Shown here piece after piece: positions 40,991 to 50,076 of a stretch of 64,000 nt of DNA. The stretch is taken from positions 34,997-98,996 of the forward strand of contig JBGVIT010000040.1 of NCBI GenBank assembly GCA_045128915.1, in the 5' to 3' direction. Position 1 is the stretch's first letter; every line of letters starts with the position of its first letter. The notes below the pieces were generated by a model. It was not told the DNA's origin. It did no database searches and saw nothing but the letters and a program-made list of their open reading frames with translations. The translations under genes were made by a program, and so were the position numbers. Source of the DNA: RGIG9115 sp045128915. GTDB taxonomy: Bacteria; Bacillota; Clostridia; UBA1381.

Positions 40991-42187
40991 TTAAGCGATA
41001 AATTTCAACATTTCAACTTGTGCCACATCAAAACTTACATGTGAATAATAATTGAGTGTCATATTTATATTGGAATGTCCCATTATATATTGTAATGCTT
41101 TTGGGTTCATTCCTTTATTTGCAAGATTGGTACAGAATGTATGTCGCATTGTGTGCGGTGTCATTATCTCAGGTAACTTAATAACATTTTCCTGCTTATA
41201 ATATCTCTTAACAACTGCTTTAAACATACTCTCATAATGATATGCAACTTTAGGTAAGCCGTCTTGGTTGAAAAACAAAAAATGACTATATCCGTCAATT
41301 CTAAAAGGTGCAACCTTGTTTTCTCTTTGAAACACTCGCACAAAAGCCTGATATACAGTTTCACTCATGGGTATTTGTCTAAATCCGCTTTTCGTTTTCG
41401 GCGGTGCTGTATAATATCCTAACTCGCTGTCCCAAAGTAACTGATGGTCTATAGTGATGATTCTATTTTCAAAATCAACTTCTTTTTTTGTTAGTCCGCA
41501 TAATTCCGAAATACGAATTCCCGTTCCTAACAGTATTAGAATTTCGTCAACATTCTGCCAATACATATCATCTTGCTCAACAAATTTCAAAAACGAAGTT
41601 TCTTGTTCAGCCGACATAGCTTCCTTATGTACAGTATCATCTTCAAGAATAGTATTCAACTGAAATTCAAAAGGATTTTTTCTAATATAATCATCTATAA
41701 CAGCCATTTGAAAAGTTGCTTTTAATGAACGCTTATAATTATCAATAGTTTTATAGGCATATCCATTCTGATTCATTCTAATAGCCCATTCTTTTGCATC
41801 AGACATTTTTATATTCTCAACACTTGCAGCTCCGAACTTATCATTTTTGAGTATTTCCATCAAATATTTACGTCCGATTTTTGTGTTTTGCTTGACATTC
41901 CCTTTTTGACGAGTGAATTTTTCATATAGCTGGCATACAGTCATCTTTTTTCCTTTTATATCAATCCCATCATCAAGGTCTTTTTGTATTTGTTTTTCCT
42001 TTTCCCTTAAAGATAAATCTTCACGTTTTCCTGCCGGAGTCTTATCTGTCGGTACTAATCTCCAAGCGTAAACAAATTGTGACTTACCATGATTATCCAC
42101 ATACTTATAGGCATATCTGCCGTCTTTTCTTTGGCTCTCTCCAGTCTGCAATATACGGTTTTTGTTATCTCTCCGTTTTTGTGACAT
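40991..42187 (-). CDS. int: Tn916-type tyrosine integrase
   Basis: 398 residues. N-terminal arm-binding domain as in Int-Tn916 (GRYAYKYVDNHGKSQFVYAW). Core-binding SAM-like region ~90-185. The catalytic domain has R225 in GTGIRISELCGL, K264/K266 in the beta-hairpin PPKTKSG, H345-x2-R348 in TPHTMRHTF, H371 in IMGHSNINMTLNYY and the nucleophile at Y380 or Y381. It cuts and joins att sites for integration and excision of a conjugative element. GAAAGGAG precedes ATG 42187. It lies next to an excisionase but no conjugation genes are in the window. Confidence 0.95.
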   Translation of the reverse strand: MSQKRRDNKNRILQTGESQRKDGRYAYKYVDNHGKSQFVYAWRLVPTDKTPAGKREDLSLREKEKQIQKDLDDGIDIKGKKMTVCQLYEKFTRQKGNVKQNTKIGRKYLMEILKNDKFGAASVENIKMSDAKEWAIRMNQNGYAYKTIDNYKRSLKATFQMAVIDDYIRKNPFEFQLNTILEDDTVHKEAMSAEQETSFLKFVEQDDMYWQNVDEILILLGTGIRISELCGLTKKEVDFENRIITIDHQLLWDSELGYYTAPPKTKSGFRQIPMSETVYQAFVRVFQRENKVAPFRIDGYSHFLFFNQDGLPKVAYHYESMFKAVVKRYYKQENVIKLPEIMTPHTMRHTFCTNLANKGMNPKALQYIMGHSNINMTLNYYSHVSFDVAQVEMLKFIA

Positions 42188-42293
42188 TGTTCATTCTCCT
42201 TTCTTGAAACAGAAAAGAGCCTTGATATGATATAATCATTATAACACATCTAAGGCTTTCTGTCCATAAATTCTTAAAGCTTTGTTACACTTG

Positions 42294-42500
42294 TTAAATA
42301 ACTTCATAAGTATCAATAAGCTGTTCAAATTTTTTTCTTTTTATCTGTATGCGATTCCCATTCATAAGAACCCATCCAGAATTAAGGTTTTCTTCAGCAA
42401 GTTTACGAAGTTTACTTTCACCTATGCGAAAATACTTTGCTGCTTCTTCTACTGTTAATGTGTATTTTTCCCATATAGGAACATCATTGTTATTATTCAT
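42294..42500 (-). CDS. xis: excisionase (Tn916 Xis-like)
   Basis: 68 residues: VPIWEKYTLTVEEAAKYFRI, GESKLRKLAEENL, GNRIQIKRKKFEQLIDTYEV. Winged-helix MerR-like excisionase of the Tn916 group, which bends DNA to favour excision. GGAGGGATTAGT precedes ATG 42500. A near-palindrome (TTTACTATGCT, 42521-42531, with AGCATAAGTAAA, 42536-42547) lies just upstream of the ribosome site and may be an operator. 106 bases separate it from the integrase downstream; both are on the minus strand. Confidence 0.9.
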   Translation of the reverse strand: MNNNNDVPIWEKYTLTVEEAAKYFRIGESKLRKLAEENLNSGWVLMNGNRIQIKRKKFEQLIDTYEVI

Positions 42501-42639
42501 ACTAATCCCTCCGTGGTTTTTTTACTATGCTCAATAGCATAAGTAAAGAGACTGACACACCAAACGATAAAAAAAGAAAAGAAGAAAACAAAAATTATCG
42601 TTTTTATTTTAGGGGGACTTTAAGCATATCAATCCCTTT

Positions 42640-43030
42640 AATTATGCTATCAAATCTAAAGCTACAACGGACAGCAGCTTGCGAAACTGCTTCATAGGAT
42701 TCTCACCTTCCCGACTCTGCCCGGACTACTTTCATTGCCTGCGACGCTTTTAACGCTCGGACTGTGACTAAGTAGAAGTATCATTGTACCCGTATGTAGT
42801 TATCGCACAAAGGTTGCAAACCTTTTTTACTGTGTAGATGTTGGTCGCTCTGTTTTCTGTATGGACATCTTTCGATGATGTGCAATTGTTATGCACAGTA
42901 GAAGCTACATAAACGTCTTGGCGTATCCACAGCCTTGCTCGTACATACGGTAACGTATCCGTTTGCTTGTCTATACTACATCGCCGTTATCTTGCGTGTT
43001 TTCTTTGTGCTTGGCGAATTTCATAATTTT
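42640..43030. other. GC-richer structured region without a supported gene
   Basis: Between xis and the HTH gene, about 390 bases are clearly more GC-rich and less repetitive than their AT-rich surroundings but carry no ORF over 60 codons. AAAGGTT-GCA-AACCTTTTTT (42809-42828) is a plus-strand terminator. TACGGTAACGTA (42956-42967) is a short palindrome. On the minus strand two very short frames (ending near AESGR and the 17-residue MKQFRKLLSVVALDLIA) are present. It could be a structured RNA or a decayed gene; I cannot choose. Confidence 0.4.
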
Positions 43031-43065
43031 AAAGTTATAAAATTCACACTTTTAGATAAGTCCAT

Positions 43066-43401
43066 TTAATCACGAGGCATAGCGAATTTATATAGTACCA
43101 TTTGTAGTAGAAATTGCTCTTTTCCTGAAAGCTGTTTTATTAATTTTTCAATTAATTTTTCTTCATCACGAGATAAATAAGCCTTTTCTCTTTTATATTG
43201 GTCTATTATATACACTCCGCCATATCTTCCCATTTTACTGGCTATAGGTGCAAATCTGCTTAATGCAATAATATCTTCACAGATAGTAACATCTGACACT
43301 GAAAATCTTCTTGCAAGTTCCAAACGTGAAATAATGTTTTGATTCATAAGAATAGATAGTATTTCCATTCTGCGATCAAACGAAGAAAATTCCGTTCTCA
43401 C
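43066..43401 (-). CDS. small HTH regulator of an integrative element, GTG start
   Basis: 111 residues from GTG 43401: RTEFSSFDRRMEILSILMNQ, ISRLELARRFSVSDVTICED, IIALSRFAPIASKMGRYGGV. This is a DeoR/HTH_11-like DNA-binding domain followed by a short helical tail. Such proteins occur in Tn1549/Tn916-like elements of Clostridia. The GTG overlaps the TGA of a 35-residue ORF upstream (GTGA), and AGGAGG lies 8 bases ahead, so expression is coupled. An upstream GTG at 43410 is less well placed. Confidence 0.75.
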   Translation of the reverse strand: MRTEFSSFDRRMEILSILMNQNIISRLELARRFSVSDVTICEDIIALSRFAPIASKMGRYGGVYIIDQYKREKAYLSRDEEKLIEKLIKQLSGKEQFLLQMVLYKFAMPRD

Positions 43402-43505
43402 AGGTTGCACCTCCTATCTACAATTACATTATAAACCGTATGTACTAACCATTTCTTAGTAGTTAAAAATGTTTTTGAAATTTTTTTCATTATATCCACT
43501 TTCAT
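43398..43505 (-). CDS. 35-residue peptide coupled to the HTH regulator
   Basis: ATG 43505 to TGA 43398 encodes MKVDIMKKISKTFLTTKKWL then VHTVYNVIVDRRCNL, with AGAAAGGAG 6-7 bases ahead. It is basic and amphipathic. The stop overlaps the regulator's GTG start. It is too short for most gene callers but has a proper ribosome site and tight coupling. Confidence 0.5.
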   Translation of the reverse strand: MKVDIMKKISKTFLTTKKWLVHTVYNVIVDRRCNL

Positions 43506-43570
43506 AAGCGTTCTCCTTTCTTTTGCTTTCCAGAAAACGCTCACGGCGGAGCACGAATATTGCATAAAAG

Positions 43571-43616
43571 AAAAAGGACAGTTAACATCCTGACTAACGG
43601 ATATTTACTGTCCTTT
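43571..43616 (-). terminator. terminator-like hairpin upstream of the HTH operon
   Basis: AAAGGACAGT with ACTGTCCTTT, plus an inner ATCC/GGAT pair. On the minus strand TTTTTC follows. It would stop read-through from the catabolic operon into the HTH genes. Confidence 0.7.
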
Positions 43617-43694
43617 AATATATACTTATAGATACACTTGTATTGTCGTTTTCTTTTCCTCATAGGCAATACCCCGTAAATCCAAACAGCAAAA

Positions 43695-43727
43695 ATGCAC
43701 CGCAGCTTTTATATTGCCGCAGTGCAT
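43695..43727 (-). terminator. terminator of the rhamnose/uronate operon
   Basis: ATGCACCGCAGC (43695-43706) and GCCGCAGTGCAT (43716-43727) form a 12-pair stem (two G-U on the minus strand), followed on the minus strand by ATTTTTG. The rest of the gap 43506-43911 is AT-rich and empty. Confidence 0.75.
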
Positions 43728-43911
43728 ATAGCATTGTGTTCAAATTACGAGATATTTATTTTAATCCTATATATAGTTTTTGAAAATGATACTGCAACAG
43801 CAATATATTGTATGATTAAATAATTCATTTTCAACCATTGTATTTGTCACAGTATCACGTCCTTTCTTTATTTACGTTGTATAAACATAAACTAAACTTG
43901 TTTAAATCATT

Positions 43912-45159
43912 CTATCTCTTATTCAAAATTTCAGCCTCATATTTCTTAACTTCAGAAAACCATTCTCTATCGCACTTTACACCACATTGACGGCAATATT
44001 CTTCCCACACATCACCAAATGGCATTGTTTTCATTTCATCTTGCACAACTTGAAGTTCGGTCAATTCATTATTATCTTGAAGTTTTCTAAGTAACTCATT
44101 TGGAGTACAAAGAGCATTCAAAAGTGCTTTTTGCCAATTTCTAAATCCCACCGTCCACGCTGAAATTCTATTTATACTTGCATCAAAGTAATCAAGTGCC
44201 ATATAAACTCTGTCCAGTGCATCACACCTTACTATTTCTTTTGCTATCTCTCTTGTTTCATCATCAAACAATACAACATGGTCACTATCCCAACGAATTG
44301 GTCTTGTTATATGTAATGCAATTTCCGGGAAGAAACATAGAAGAGCAGGAATTTTATCAGAAACTACTTCTGTTGGATGATAATGCCCATTATCCATAAG
44401 AGGCAGACAGCCATCGTGTGTTGCGGCAAATGTAAGCGAAAACTCTGCACTACCTGTTGTAAATGCTTCAACACCAATACCAAATACTTTTGATTCAACA
44501 CAAGGTTTAACAAGATTTTTATCATAAGGTTCTAATAAAATCTCCTCAATAGACTCCTTATATCTGATTCTTGGACCTATTCTGTCTGCTGGAATGTCCT
44601 TATATCCGTCACCCGTCCAAATATTCATAACACAAGGAACACCTGTTTGTTCAGCAAAATACTGTGAAATTCTTATACAAGCCTTACCATGTTCAATCCA
44701 AAACTTTCTTGTTTCTTCACAAGGACTTGAAAGTGTCAATCCGTTTTTTACCTTTGGATGTGAAAAGAATGTAGGATTAAAGTCAATCCCCATATTTCTT
44801 TCTTTAGCAAAGTCAACCCATTTTTGAAAATGCTTGGGTTCTAATTTGTCTCTATCGATAAATTCTCCATCTTCAACAACAGCATAACACGCATGAACAT
44901 TCAATTTCTTTTTGCCGGGACAAAGTGTCATAACCTTATCCATATCAGCCATTAACTCATCAGGTGTTCTTGCCCTTCCGAGATAGTTACCTGTTGTTTG
45001 TATTCCTCCTGTTAACGGTCCATCTGTATCAAATCCTTTAACATCATCGCCTTGCCAACAATGAAGTGACACCGGTATTGTTTTCAATTTTTCTATAGCT
45101 AAATCAGTATCAACACCGATTTTAGCGTAAATTTCTTTTGCAGATTCATATCTGTTCAT
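43912..45159 (-). CDS. rhaA: L-rhamnose isomerase
   Basis: 415 residues, close to the E. coli enzyme's length. Family stretches: PVSLHCWQGDDVKGFD at the N-terminus, GIQTTGNYLGRARTPDELMA, LNVHACYAVVEDGEFIDRD, GIDFNPTFFSHPKVKNGLTL, and metal-binding HDGCLPLMDNGHYHPTEVVS with PIRWDSDHVVLFDD. The enzyme converts L-rhamnose to L-rhamnulose, the first step of rhamnose use, in the cytosol. GGAGGG precedes ATG 45159. It is the last gene of the catabolic operon, 13 bases after the aldolase gene. The FGGY kinase and class II aldolase upstream supply the next two steps. Confidence 0.95.
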   Translation of the reverse strand: MNRYESAKEIYAKIGVDTDLAIEKLKTIPVSLHCWQGDDVKGFDTDGPLTGGIQTTGNYLGRARTPDELMADMDKVMTLCPGKKKLNVHACYAVVEDGEFIDRDKLEPKHFQKWVDFAKERNMGIDFNPTFFSHPKVKNGLTLSSPCEETRKFWIEHGKACIRISQYFAEQTGVPCVMNIWTGDGYKDIPADRIGPRIRYKESIEEILLEPYDKNLVKPCVESKVFGIGVEAFTTGSAEFSLTFAATHDGCLPLMDNGHYHPTEVVSDKIPALLCFFPEIALHITRPIRWDSDHVVLFDDETREIAKEIVRCDALDRVYMALDYFDASINRISAWTVGFRNWQKALLNALCTPNELLRKLQDNNELTELQVVQDEMKTMPFGDVWEEYCRQCGVKCDREWFSEVKKYEAEILNKR

Positions 45160-45172
45160 ATTTTTTGCCCTC

Positions 45173-46093
45173 CTATTTATTTTTTACCATCTCTATTACA
45201 CGCTTGACTATTTTATCAACATCATCATTGTTATTATCTATATATTGTTTATACTCTTCATTTTGAGGCATTGAGAAAAATCCGATTGATTTACTTGCAT
45301 CTTCAAGCATTGCTCTCGTTGCTTCAAGTTCAATATCGTGATACAACATATCTTTGTTTAGATTTGCAACTGCTGTACCTCCGGCTTTTGCCATATATGT
45401 ATAACAATTAATTTTTCTTATACCAAGTTGAATTGAGCGTATGTAATCTGCAGGATTCACACCACTGCCACCATGCATTACAAGAGGAATTGATACCATT
45501 TCCCCAATCTTTTCAAGTCTTGGGAAGTCTAACTTAGGTTCTTTTGCATAAAGACCATGGGCAGTACCAAATGCACAAGCAAGAGCATCTATACCTGTAT
45601 TTTCAGCAAATTTCTTTGCATCATCAGGATCGGTATATATACTTTCTCCACCTGCACCTCCACCTTCTCTTGCTCCCATAGAGCCAATTTCTGCCTCGAC
45701 CGATGCTCCGCACTTACGAGCCATCTCAACAACTATAGAAGTATTTGCATAGTTCATTTCTTTATCAAGTTCAGAACCATCATACATAACTGATGTAAAT
45801 CCCAAATCAAGAGCTCTTTTCACATAAGACATATCTGTACCATGGTCAAGATGTACGCATACAGGTACACTTGCTTTATCAGCCATAAGTAGCATAATAG
45901 GTGCAATTTCTTCCATTTTTGCTACTCCCATTTCATCATGTATCTGAGCATGCATTATTATTACAGGCATTTTCTGTTTTTCAGCAGCTCCTATAACCGC
46001 CCTCATGCTTGCAAGATTAGGTGTATTAAAAGAGCCAATAGCACATTTTTTTGCCTCTGCAACTTTCAAAACTTCTTTTAGACTAACTAACAT
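45173..46093 (-). CDS. class II (fructose-bisphosphate-type) aldolase
   Basis: 306 residues. Zinc and catalytic signatures: CVHLDHGTDMSYVKRALDLG, ASVEAEIGSMGAREGG, ACAFGTAHGLYAKEPKLDF, PLVMHGGSGVNPADYIRSIQ, with GIRKINCYTYM near the end. FbaA/GatY/KbaY family. In a rhamnose operon without a RhaD-type gene, it is the natural candidate for cleaving rhamnulose-1-phosphate (or a related ketose-1-phosphate) to dihydroxyacetone phosphate and an aldehyde. Substrate is inferred from context. Its start overlaps the previous gene's stop by 7 bases. Confidence 0.9.
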   Translation of the reverse strand: MLVSLKEVLKVAEAKKCAIGSFNTPNLASMRAVIGAAEKQKMPVIIMHAQIHDEMGVAKMEEIAPIMLLMADKASVPVCVHLDHGTDMSYVKRALDLGFTSVMYDGSELDKEMNYANTSIVVEMARKCGASVEAEIGSMGAREGGGAGGESIYTDPDDAKKFAENTGIDALACAFGTAHGLYAKEPKLDFPRLEKIGEMVSIPLVMHGGSGVNPADYIRSIQLGIRKINCYTYMAKAGGTAVANLNKDMLYHDIELEATRAMLEDASKSIGFFSMPQNEEYKQYIDNNNDDVDKIVKRVIEMVKNK

Positions 46094-47076
46094 TTTTCTT
46101 TCTCCTCTTTAGTTTTTTCAATAAACTCAAATGTTATGTGATGAACCTTTTCCTTATTCGGTTCTAAAAATTCAAGCATACCTTTTTCACGCATAACATC
46201 ACGTCCGTCAGGATAGCAATTACCAGGCTCAAGTCCTAACACATAATCATATTCACCCATCATTTTCCACTCTGTAAAATAAGGCAATTCTTTTGTATCA
46301 AATTTAATATTAAGACCTTTATTAATATCAGGATTATATATTGAAACGGTAGGATTACCTGAGAGTATATGATAATAACATTTTTCAACATATCCATTTT
46401 GAGGCTTCTCCATTTTTAAAGAGTCTTCAATTCCTTCTTTTGCGTGTTCGTTTCTTGGCAGAACTTCTGTTGCAGGCACGCAAACTACTGAATTTTCAGA
46501 CAAAAGCGGATAACCCATATTACAGTGATAAAGAACTTCAAGCGGTGATGCTTCAGAACCGATATTTTTGATTTTATCTGTAATACATATAACATTTTCA
46601 TTTATTGGACAAACATATTCTCTTTCCAATATCAGTTTTCTCGCAAACAATGCCGCATCACGAACTAAAAGTTTTATATGAATTTCATCATTTTCAATCC
46701 AGTGTGCAGCATTCTCACAAGGTGTATTTGAAATTGTACCATGCAGTGGAAGTTCCTCACCATTATCTGTACAAGGTGAGCCAACAGCAGTCAGACCACA
46801 AGTTGTAAAGAATCCGGCTGTAAAGGATTTTAAGAATCCTGCGTCTTTATCATCATAATATTTAGGTGAAACATAACCACAAGGGGCAAAATATCCAAAA
46901 TTATCGCCTTTTAAGTTTAATTTCACTATATCTCCGCAACGGTCAAGTGAAATTACAAATTCAAGTCCTTTATTATTTCTGACATTAAGAATTCGCATTC
47001 CATCTCCCTTACCGCCGACAAGTCGCATTTCTTCAACACCATATAATTGAAGAGGATGTCCTATATATTTATTCAT
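46087..47076 (-). CDS. DUF4432/aldose-1-epimerase-like protein
   Basis: 329 residues of the galactose-mutarotase superfamily: LQLYGVEEMRLVGGKGDGMR, then FVISLDRCGDIVKLNLKGDN, ELPLHGTISNTPCENAAHWI, LEVLYHCNMGYPLLSENSVV and a final GLEPGNCYPDGRDVMREKGM. DUF4432 members probably interconvert sugar anomers or epimers and often accompany rhamnose or ketose pathways. The conserved His of LHG and of LYHCNMG fit the superfamily's active site. It would help feed the isomerase with the right anomer. Ribosome site AAGGGAATA lies before ATG 47076. Confidence 0.85.
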   Translation of the reverse strand: MNKYIGHPLQLYGVEEMRLVGGKGDGMRILNVRNNKGLEFVISLDRCGDIVKLNLKGDNFGYFAPCGYVSPKYYDDKDAGFLKSFTAGFFTTCGLTAVGSPCTDNGEELPLHGTISNTPCENAAHWIENDEIHIKLLVRDAALFARKLILEREYVCPINENVICITDKIKNIGSEASPLEVLYHCNMGYPLLSENSVVCVPATEVLPRNEHAKEGIEDSLKMEKPQNGYVEKCYYHILSGNPTVSIYNPDINKGLNIKFDTKELPYFTEWKMMGEYDYVLGLEPGNCYPDGRDVMREKGMLEFLEPNKEKVHHITFEFIEKTKEEKEKC

Positions 47077-47094
47077 AATTGCTATTCCCTTTCT

Positions 47095-48606
47095 TTAGCT
47101 TTGCTTAATACTTGCTTCATCGATAATAGGTCTTACTGCATCATAAATCTTTTTATATGCACTATATTTCTTTTCGTAGATTTTTGTATTTTCACAATTT
47201 GGAATATACTGTTTTTTCTCTGAAACAAATATTTTCTTTGCTTCTTCTAAAGATTTACAAAGACCTATAGCAACAGCAGTCATCATACAAGTACCGCAAG
47301 CACCTGCTTCCTTTGCAGATAATGCAGTAACAGTACGATTCAGTATATCTGCTTTAATTTGAAGCCATACAGGAGATGAGGCTCCTCCACCTGTTGCAAC
47401 AAGTTTATTGAGTTTAATACCAAAACTTTCGAGATGCTCAATGTTTGTCATAATTTCATATGTTACGCCTTCCATCAAAGCCTTATATAAATCATAATTT
47501 GTATGTTCAAGCGAAAGACCTAAAATAGCTGCTCTCGATGAATTATCCATATATGGATTAGCAGCACCGCTAAAATGAGGCATTATCAAAATATCTGTAG
47601 GCTTATCAGGAACCAACGCATCAAGATTTGCATAAACATTTTCGCCCTTTTCTTCGGCAATCTTATTCTCATACTTTGCGAAATTATCCCTGTACCATTT
47701 AAGAGTTGCTCCACCTGTAAAGGATAATGCATAGCATACATAAGTTCCATTAAAGACATACGGCACAACGGAATAACCTTCTTCATAAACCCCCTTGTTT
47801 TCAGGAATTTTATCAAACATAGGTGTTACACATTCAACTGTACCTGTACCGTCAACTGCCATACCAACTTCAAAGATACCTGCACCGACTGCAGCAGCAA
47901 CCTGATCATGACATCCGTTTATTATCTTTAATTCTTCAGAGATATGAAGCTTTTCTGCAATTTCTTTTTTAACATTTCCTGCTAAAGTTCCTGTTGGTAC
48001 AAGTTCAGACAAGAGTGAAACATCAACTCCTGCGGCATCAAAAATTTCATTACTCCAGCATTTTTTACGAATATCAAGTCCAAGAGTTCTTGCCGCCAAT
48101 GAATAATCAATGCAAGCCTTACCTGTAAGCATATATACGATAAAATCTTCCATTAAAAGAATATGCTTTATCTTTTCATATACTAAAGGCTTGTTTTTCT
48201 TAATCCACATAACCTTTGGCAAGCTATACATTGAATGAGGCTTTACACCTGCTATATGTGTAATTTTATCCTCACCAAGCTTTTCACAAAGCTCTTTTGT
48301 TTCTTCTTCTCCTCTTGGATCAGTATAGAGCATTGATGGCAACAAAACATTATCTTTATCATCAAGTGCAACAAAGGTTTCACCAAATGTTGTAATTCCT
48401 ATTGCACAAAGTTCAGGATGTTTCTTACAGCTTTTTTCTATTACTGCACATACAGCCTCAAATATTGCTCCTGCATCAATTTCGTGCTCACCATTTTGTC
48501 TTTTTACTTCATACTCAATATATTCATTATGTATAAATTCACCATTATCATTGTAAATAGTTAATTTACAGCCTGTAGTTCCTACATCAAGACCACCTAT
48601 TAACAT
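47095..48606 (-). CDS. FGGY-family carbohydrate kinase
   Basis: 503 residues. N-terminal ATP-site motif GGLDVGTTGCKLTIYNDNGE; then TDPRGEEETKELCEKLGEDK, GCHDQVAAAVGAGIFEVG with the catalytic Asp, DGTGTVECVTPMFD, and C-terminal VATGGGASSPVWLQIKADIL. This is the xylulokinase/rhamnulokinase fold, with rhamnulose the likely substrate from context. GAGGAG precedes ATG 48606. Sequence alone does not distinguish rhamnulokinase from xylulokinase or fuculokinase. Ends 18 bases before the DUF4432 gene. Confidence 0.92.
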   Translation of the reverse strand: MLIGGLDVGTTGCKLTIYNDNGEFIHNEYIEYEVKRQNGEHEIDAGAIFEAVCAVIEKSCKKHPELCAIGITTFGETFVALDDKDNVLLPSMLYTDPRGEEETKELCEKLGEDKITHIAGVKPHSMYSLPKVMWIKKNKPLVYEKIKHILLMEDFIVYMLTGKACIDYSLAARTLGLDIRKKCWSNEIFDAAGVDVSLLSELVPTGTLAGNVKKEIAEKLHISEELKIINGCHDQVAAAVGAGIFEVGMAVDGTGTVECVTPMFDKIPENKGVYEEGYSVVPYVFNGTYVCYALSFTGGATLKWYRDNFAKYENKIAEEKGENVYANLDALVPDKPTDILIMPHFSGAANPYMDNSSRAAILGLSLEHTNYDLYKALMEGVTYEIMTNIEHLESFGIKLNKLVATGGGASSPVWLQIKADILNRTVTALSAKEAGACGTCMMTAVAIGLCKSLEEAKKIFVSEKKQYIPNCENTKIYEKKYSAYKKIYDAVRPIIDEASIKQS

Positions 48607-48610
48607 AGCA

Positions 48611-50014
48611 TTACTCCTCTATGCTTACTACATCATAGCCAAGATAATACTTGAATGCTTCTTCCAAAATCATCTTTACATGACCGTTAGCAACTGTTGT
48701 ATGGTGTTTAAAACCGCCTCTTGCAAGTTTTATGAGTTTCTTCTGCAGATTATCAATTTTAGCAACACCTCCACAGCCAAAGAATTCTTTTTCAATATCT
48801 TCACCTGTGAATTCACCTTCGCTGAAGTAAATTGTAATTTTTCCATCTTCTGTCTTACAGTTTGAGAAAGTCATTGGGAATGCTGCAATTCTTCCTTCAT
48901 TAGTTCCCCAGCCACTACCGGGATCACCCTTATCAAACATCTTATGTGAAGTAACTTCTCCTTTTCCTGTCATCAGTTTTTGTGCAGTTGAACCGCAGTG
49001 GAAAAGAATAACCTTGTCAGGATCATCACCATAGTTATTATTCCAGTCAAGACAAGCAGCAGGGCCTTCGGTTGCAAGTGATAATGCTCTCATTGTAATT
49101 GCACTGCACATATCAATTTCACAAGATGCTACAATTCCTCTGTCATTAAGTTCTGAAACGAGAACACAAGGGCATACTCTTAAGTATGTTTCCATCTCGT
49201 TCCAACAACGAAGTGCAATAGCGTCCAAGTGATAGGTTTCAATATATTCATCAATAACAACGCTGATTTTTGAAAGCATAAGCTTCTTATCTTCCGGTAC
49301 ATTTGAAAAATCTGTATAATTTTCAAGTGTAGCCTTTTTAGCAAGTATCTTTTCATCATCGTCAGCCTTTGCACGAACAAATTCAAATAATTCAGATAAG
49401 TCAAAAGACTCAACATTTATTCCGTGACGCTGCATTGTAAGCTCATCAAAACGCACTGTCTTAAATGCAGTTGTTCTTGCACCAATACAACCTATTGTAA
49501 ATCTCTTCATTCCATTTACAACCCGACAAATACCAGCAAAATCGTGAAGATTCTGGGCAAATTCAGAAGTCAGCGGATGAACAACATGCGGTGTCATAAC
49601 TGTATATGGAACTTTGTACTGCTCAAATACATCAGTAACAGAAAATTTACCACAATATGCATCTCTTCTGTGATAGAAATCCATCTTTCCGATTTCATCA
49701 GGATATGCCTGCATCAAAATAGGAACTCCCGCATCCTGAAGCGCGGCAATCGCACCATTTTCATCAACGAAAATAGGCATACATAAAATTACACCGTCAT
49801 ATTCTCCTTCGTGTGATTTCAACCACTTTGCATAAAGACGACCTTCATCACGAGTTTCAACAGCACCATAGCGTGTTGCGTCCTTGTCCATCATAATATA
49901 GTCATAACCGGCATCTGTAACTGCCTTGACCATATCATCTCTTGCCCCTTCAATAAGTTCTGCCGGCATAAAGCCTCTGTTTCCAAAATATAAAGCAAAT
50001 GTTTGTTTTTTCAT
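48611..50014 (-). CDS. L-fucose/L-arabinose isomerase family protein
   Basis: 467 residues. Matches the fucose/arabinose isomerase-like group: LYFGNRGFMPAELIEGARDD, GVILCMPIFVDENGAIAALQ, GCIGARTTAFKTVRFDELTM, IALRCWNEMETYLRVCPCVL, and SEMDCSA-like VASCEIDMCSAITMRALSLA, then LFHCGSTAQKLMTG. The family isomerises aldoses to ketoses with Mn2+. Together with RhaA it gives the operon two aldose isomerases, so it may act on a second deoxy sugar or pentose. GGGGAGA precedes ATG 50014. It lies 5 bases ahead of the FGGY kinase, suggesting a shared substrate path. Confidence 0.85.
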   Translation of the reverse strand: MKKQTFALYFGNRGFMPAELIEGARDDMVKAVTDAGYDYIMMDKDATRYGAVETRDEGRLYAKWLKSHEGEYDGVILCMPIFVDENGAIAALQDAGVPILMQAYPDEIGKMDFYHRRDAYCGKFSVTDVFEQYKVPYTVMTPHVVHPLTSEFAQNLHDFAGICRVVNGMKRFTIGCIGARTTAFKTVRFDELTMQRHGINVESFDLSELFEFVRAKADDDEKILAKKATLENYTDFSNVPEDKKLMLSKISVVIDEYIETYHLDAIALRCWNEMETYLRVCPCVLVSELNDRGIVASCEIDMCSAITMRALSLATEGPAACLDWNNNYGDDPDKVILFHCGSTAQKLMTGKGEVTSHKMFDKGDPGSGWGTNEGRIAAFPMTFSNCKTEDGKITIYFSEGEFTGEDIEKEFFGCGGVAKIDNLQKKLIKLARGGFKHHTTVANGHVKMILEEAFKYYLGYDVVSIEE

Positions 50015-50076
50015 AAAAATCTCCCCGTTTTACTTTCTCTACTATTAAATATTATTGTTAGATTTATTTAAGTACA

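Noticed and set aside
40991..42187. Integrase as the missing integrase of the phage cassette
   Set aside because: It is 26 kb away on the other side of many host genes, is Tn916-like and pairs with its own Xis and regulator.
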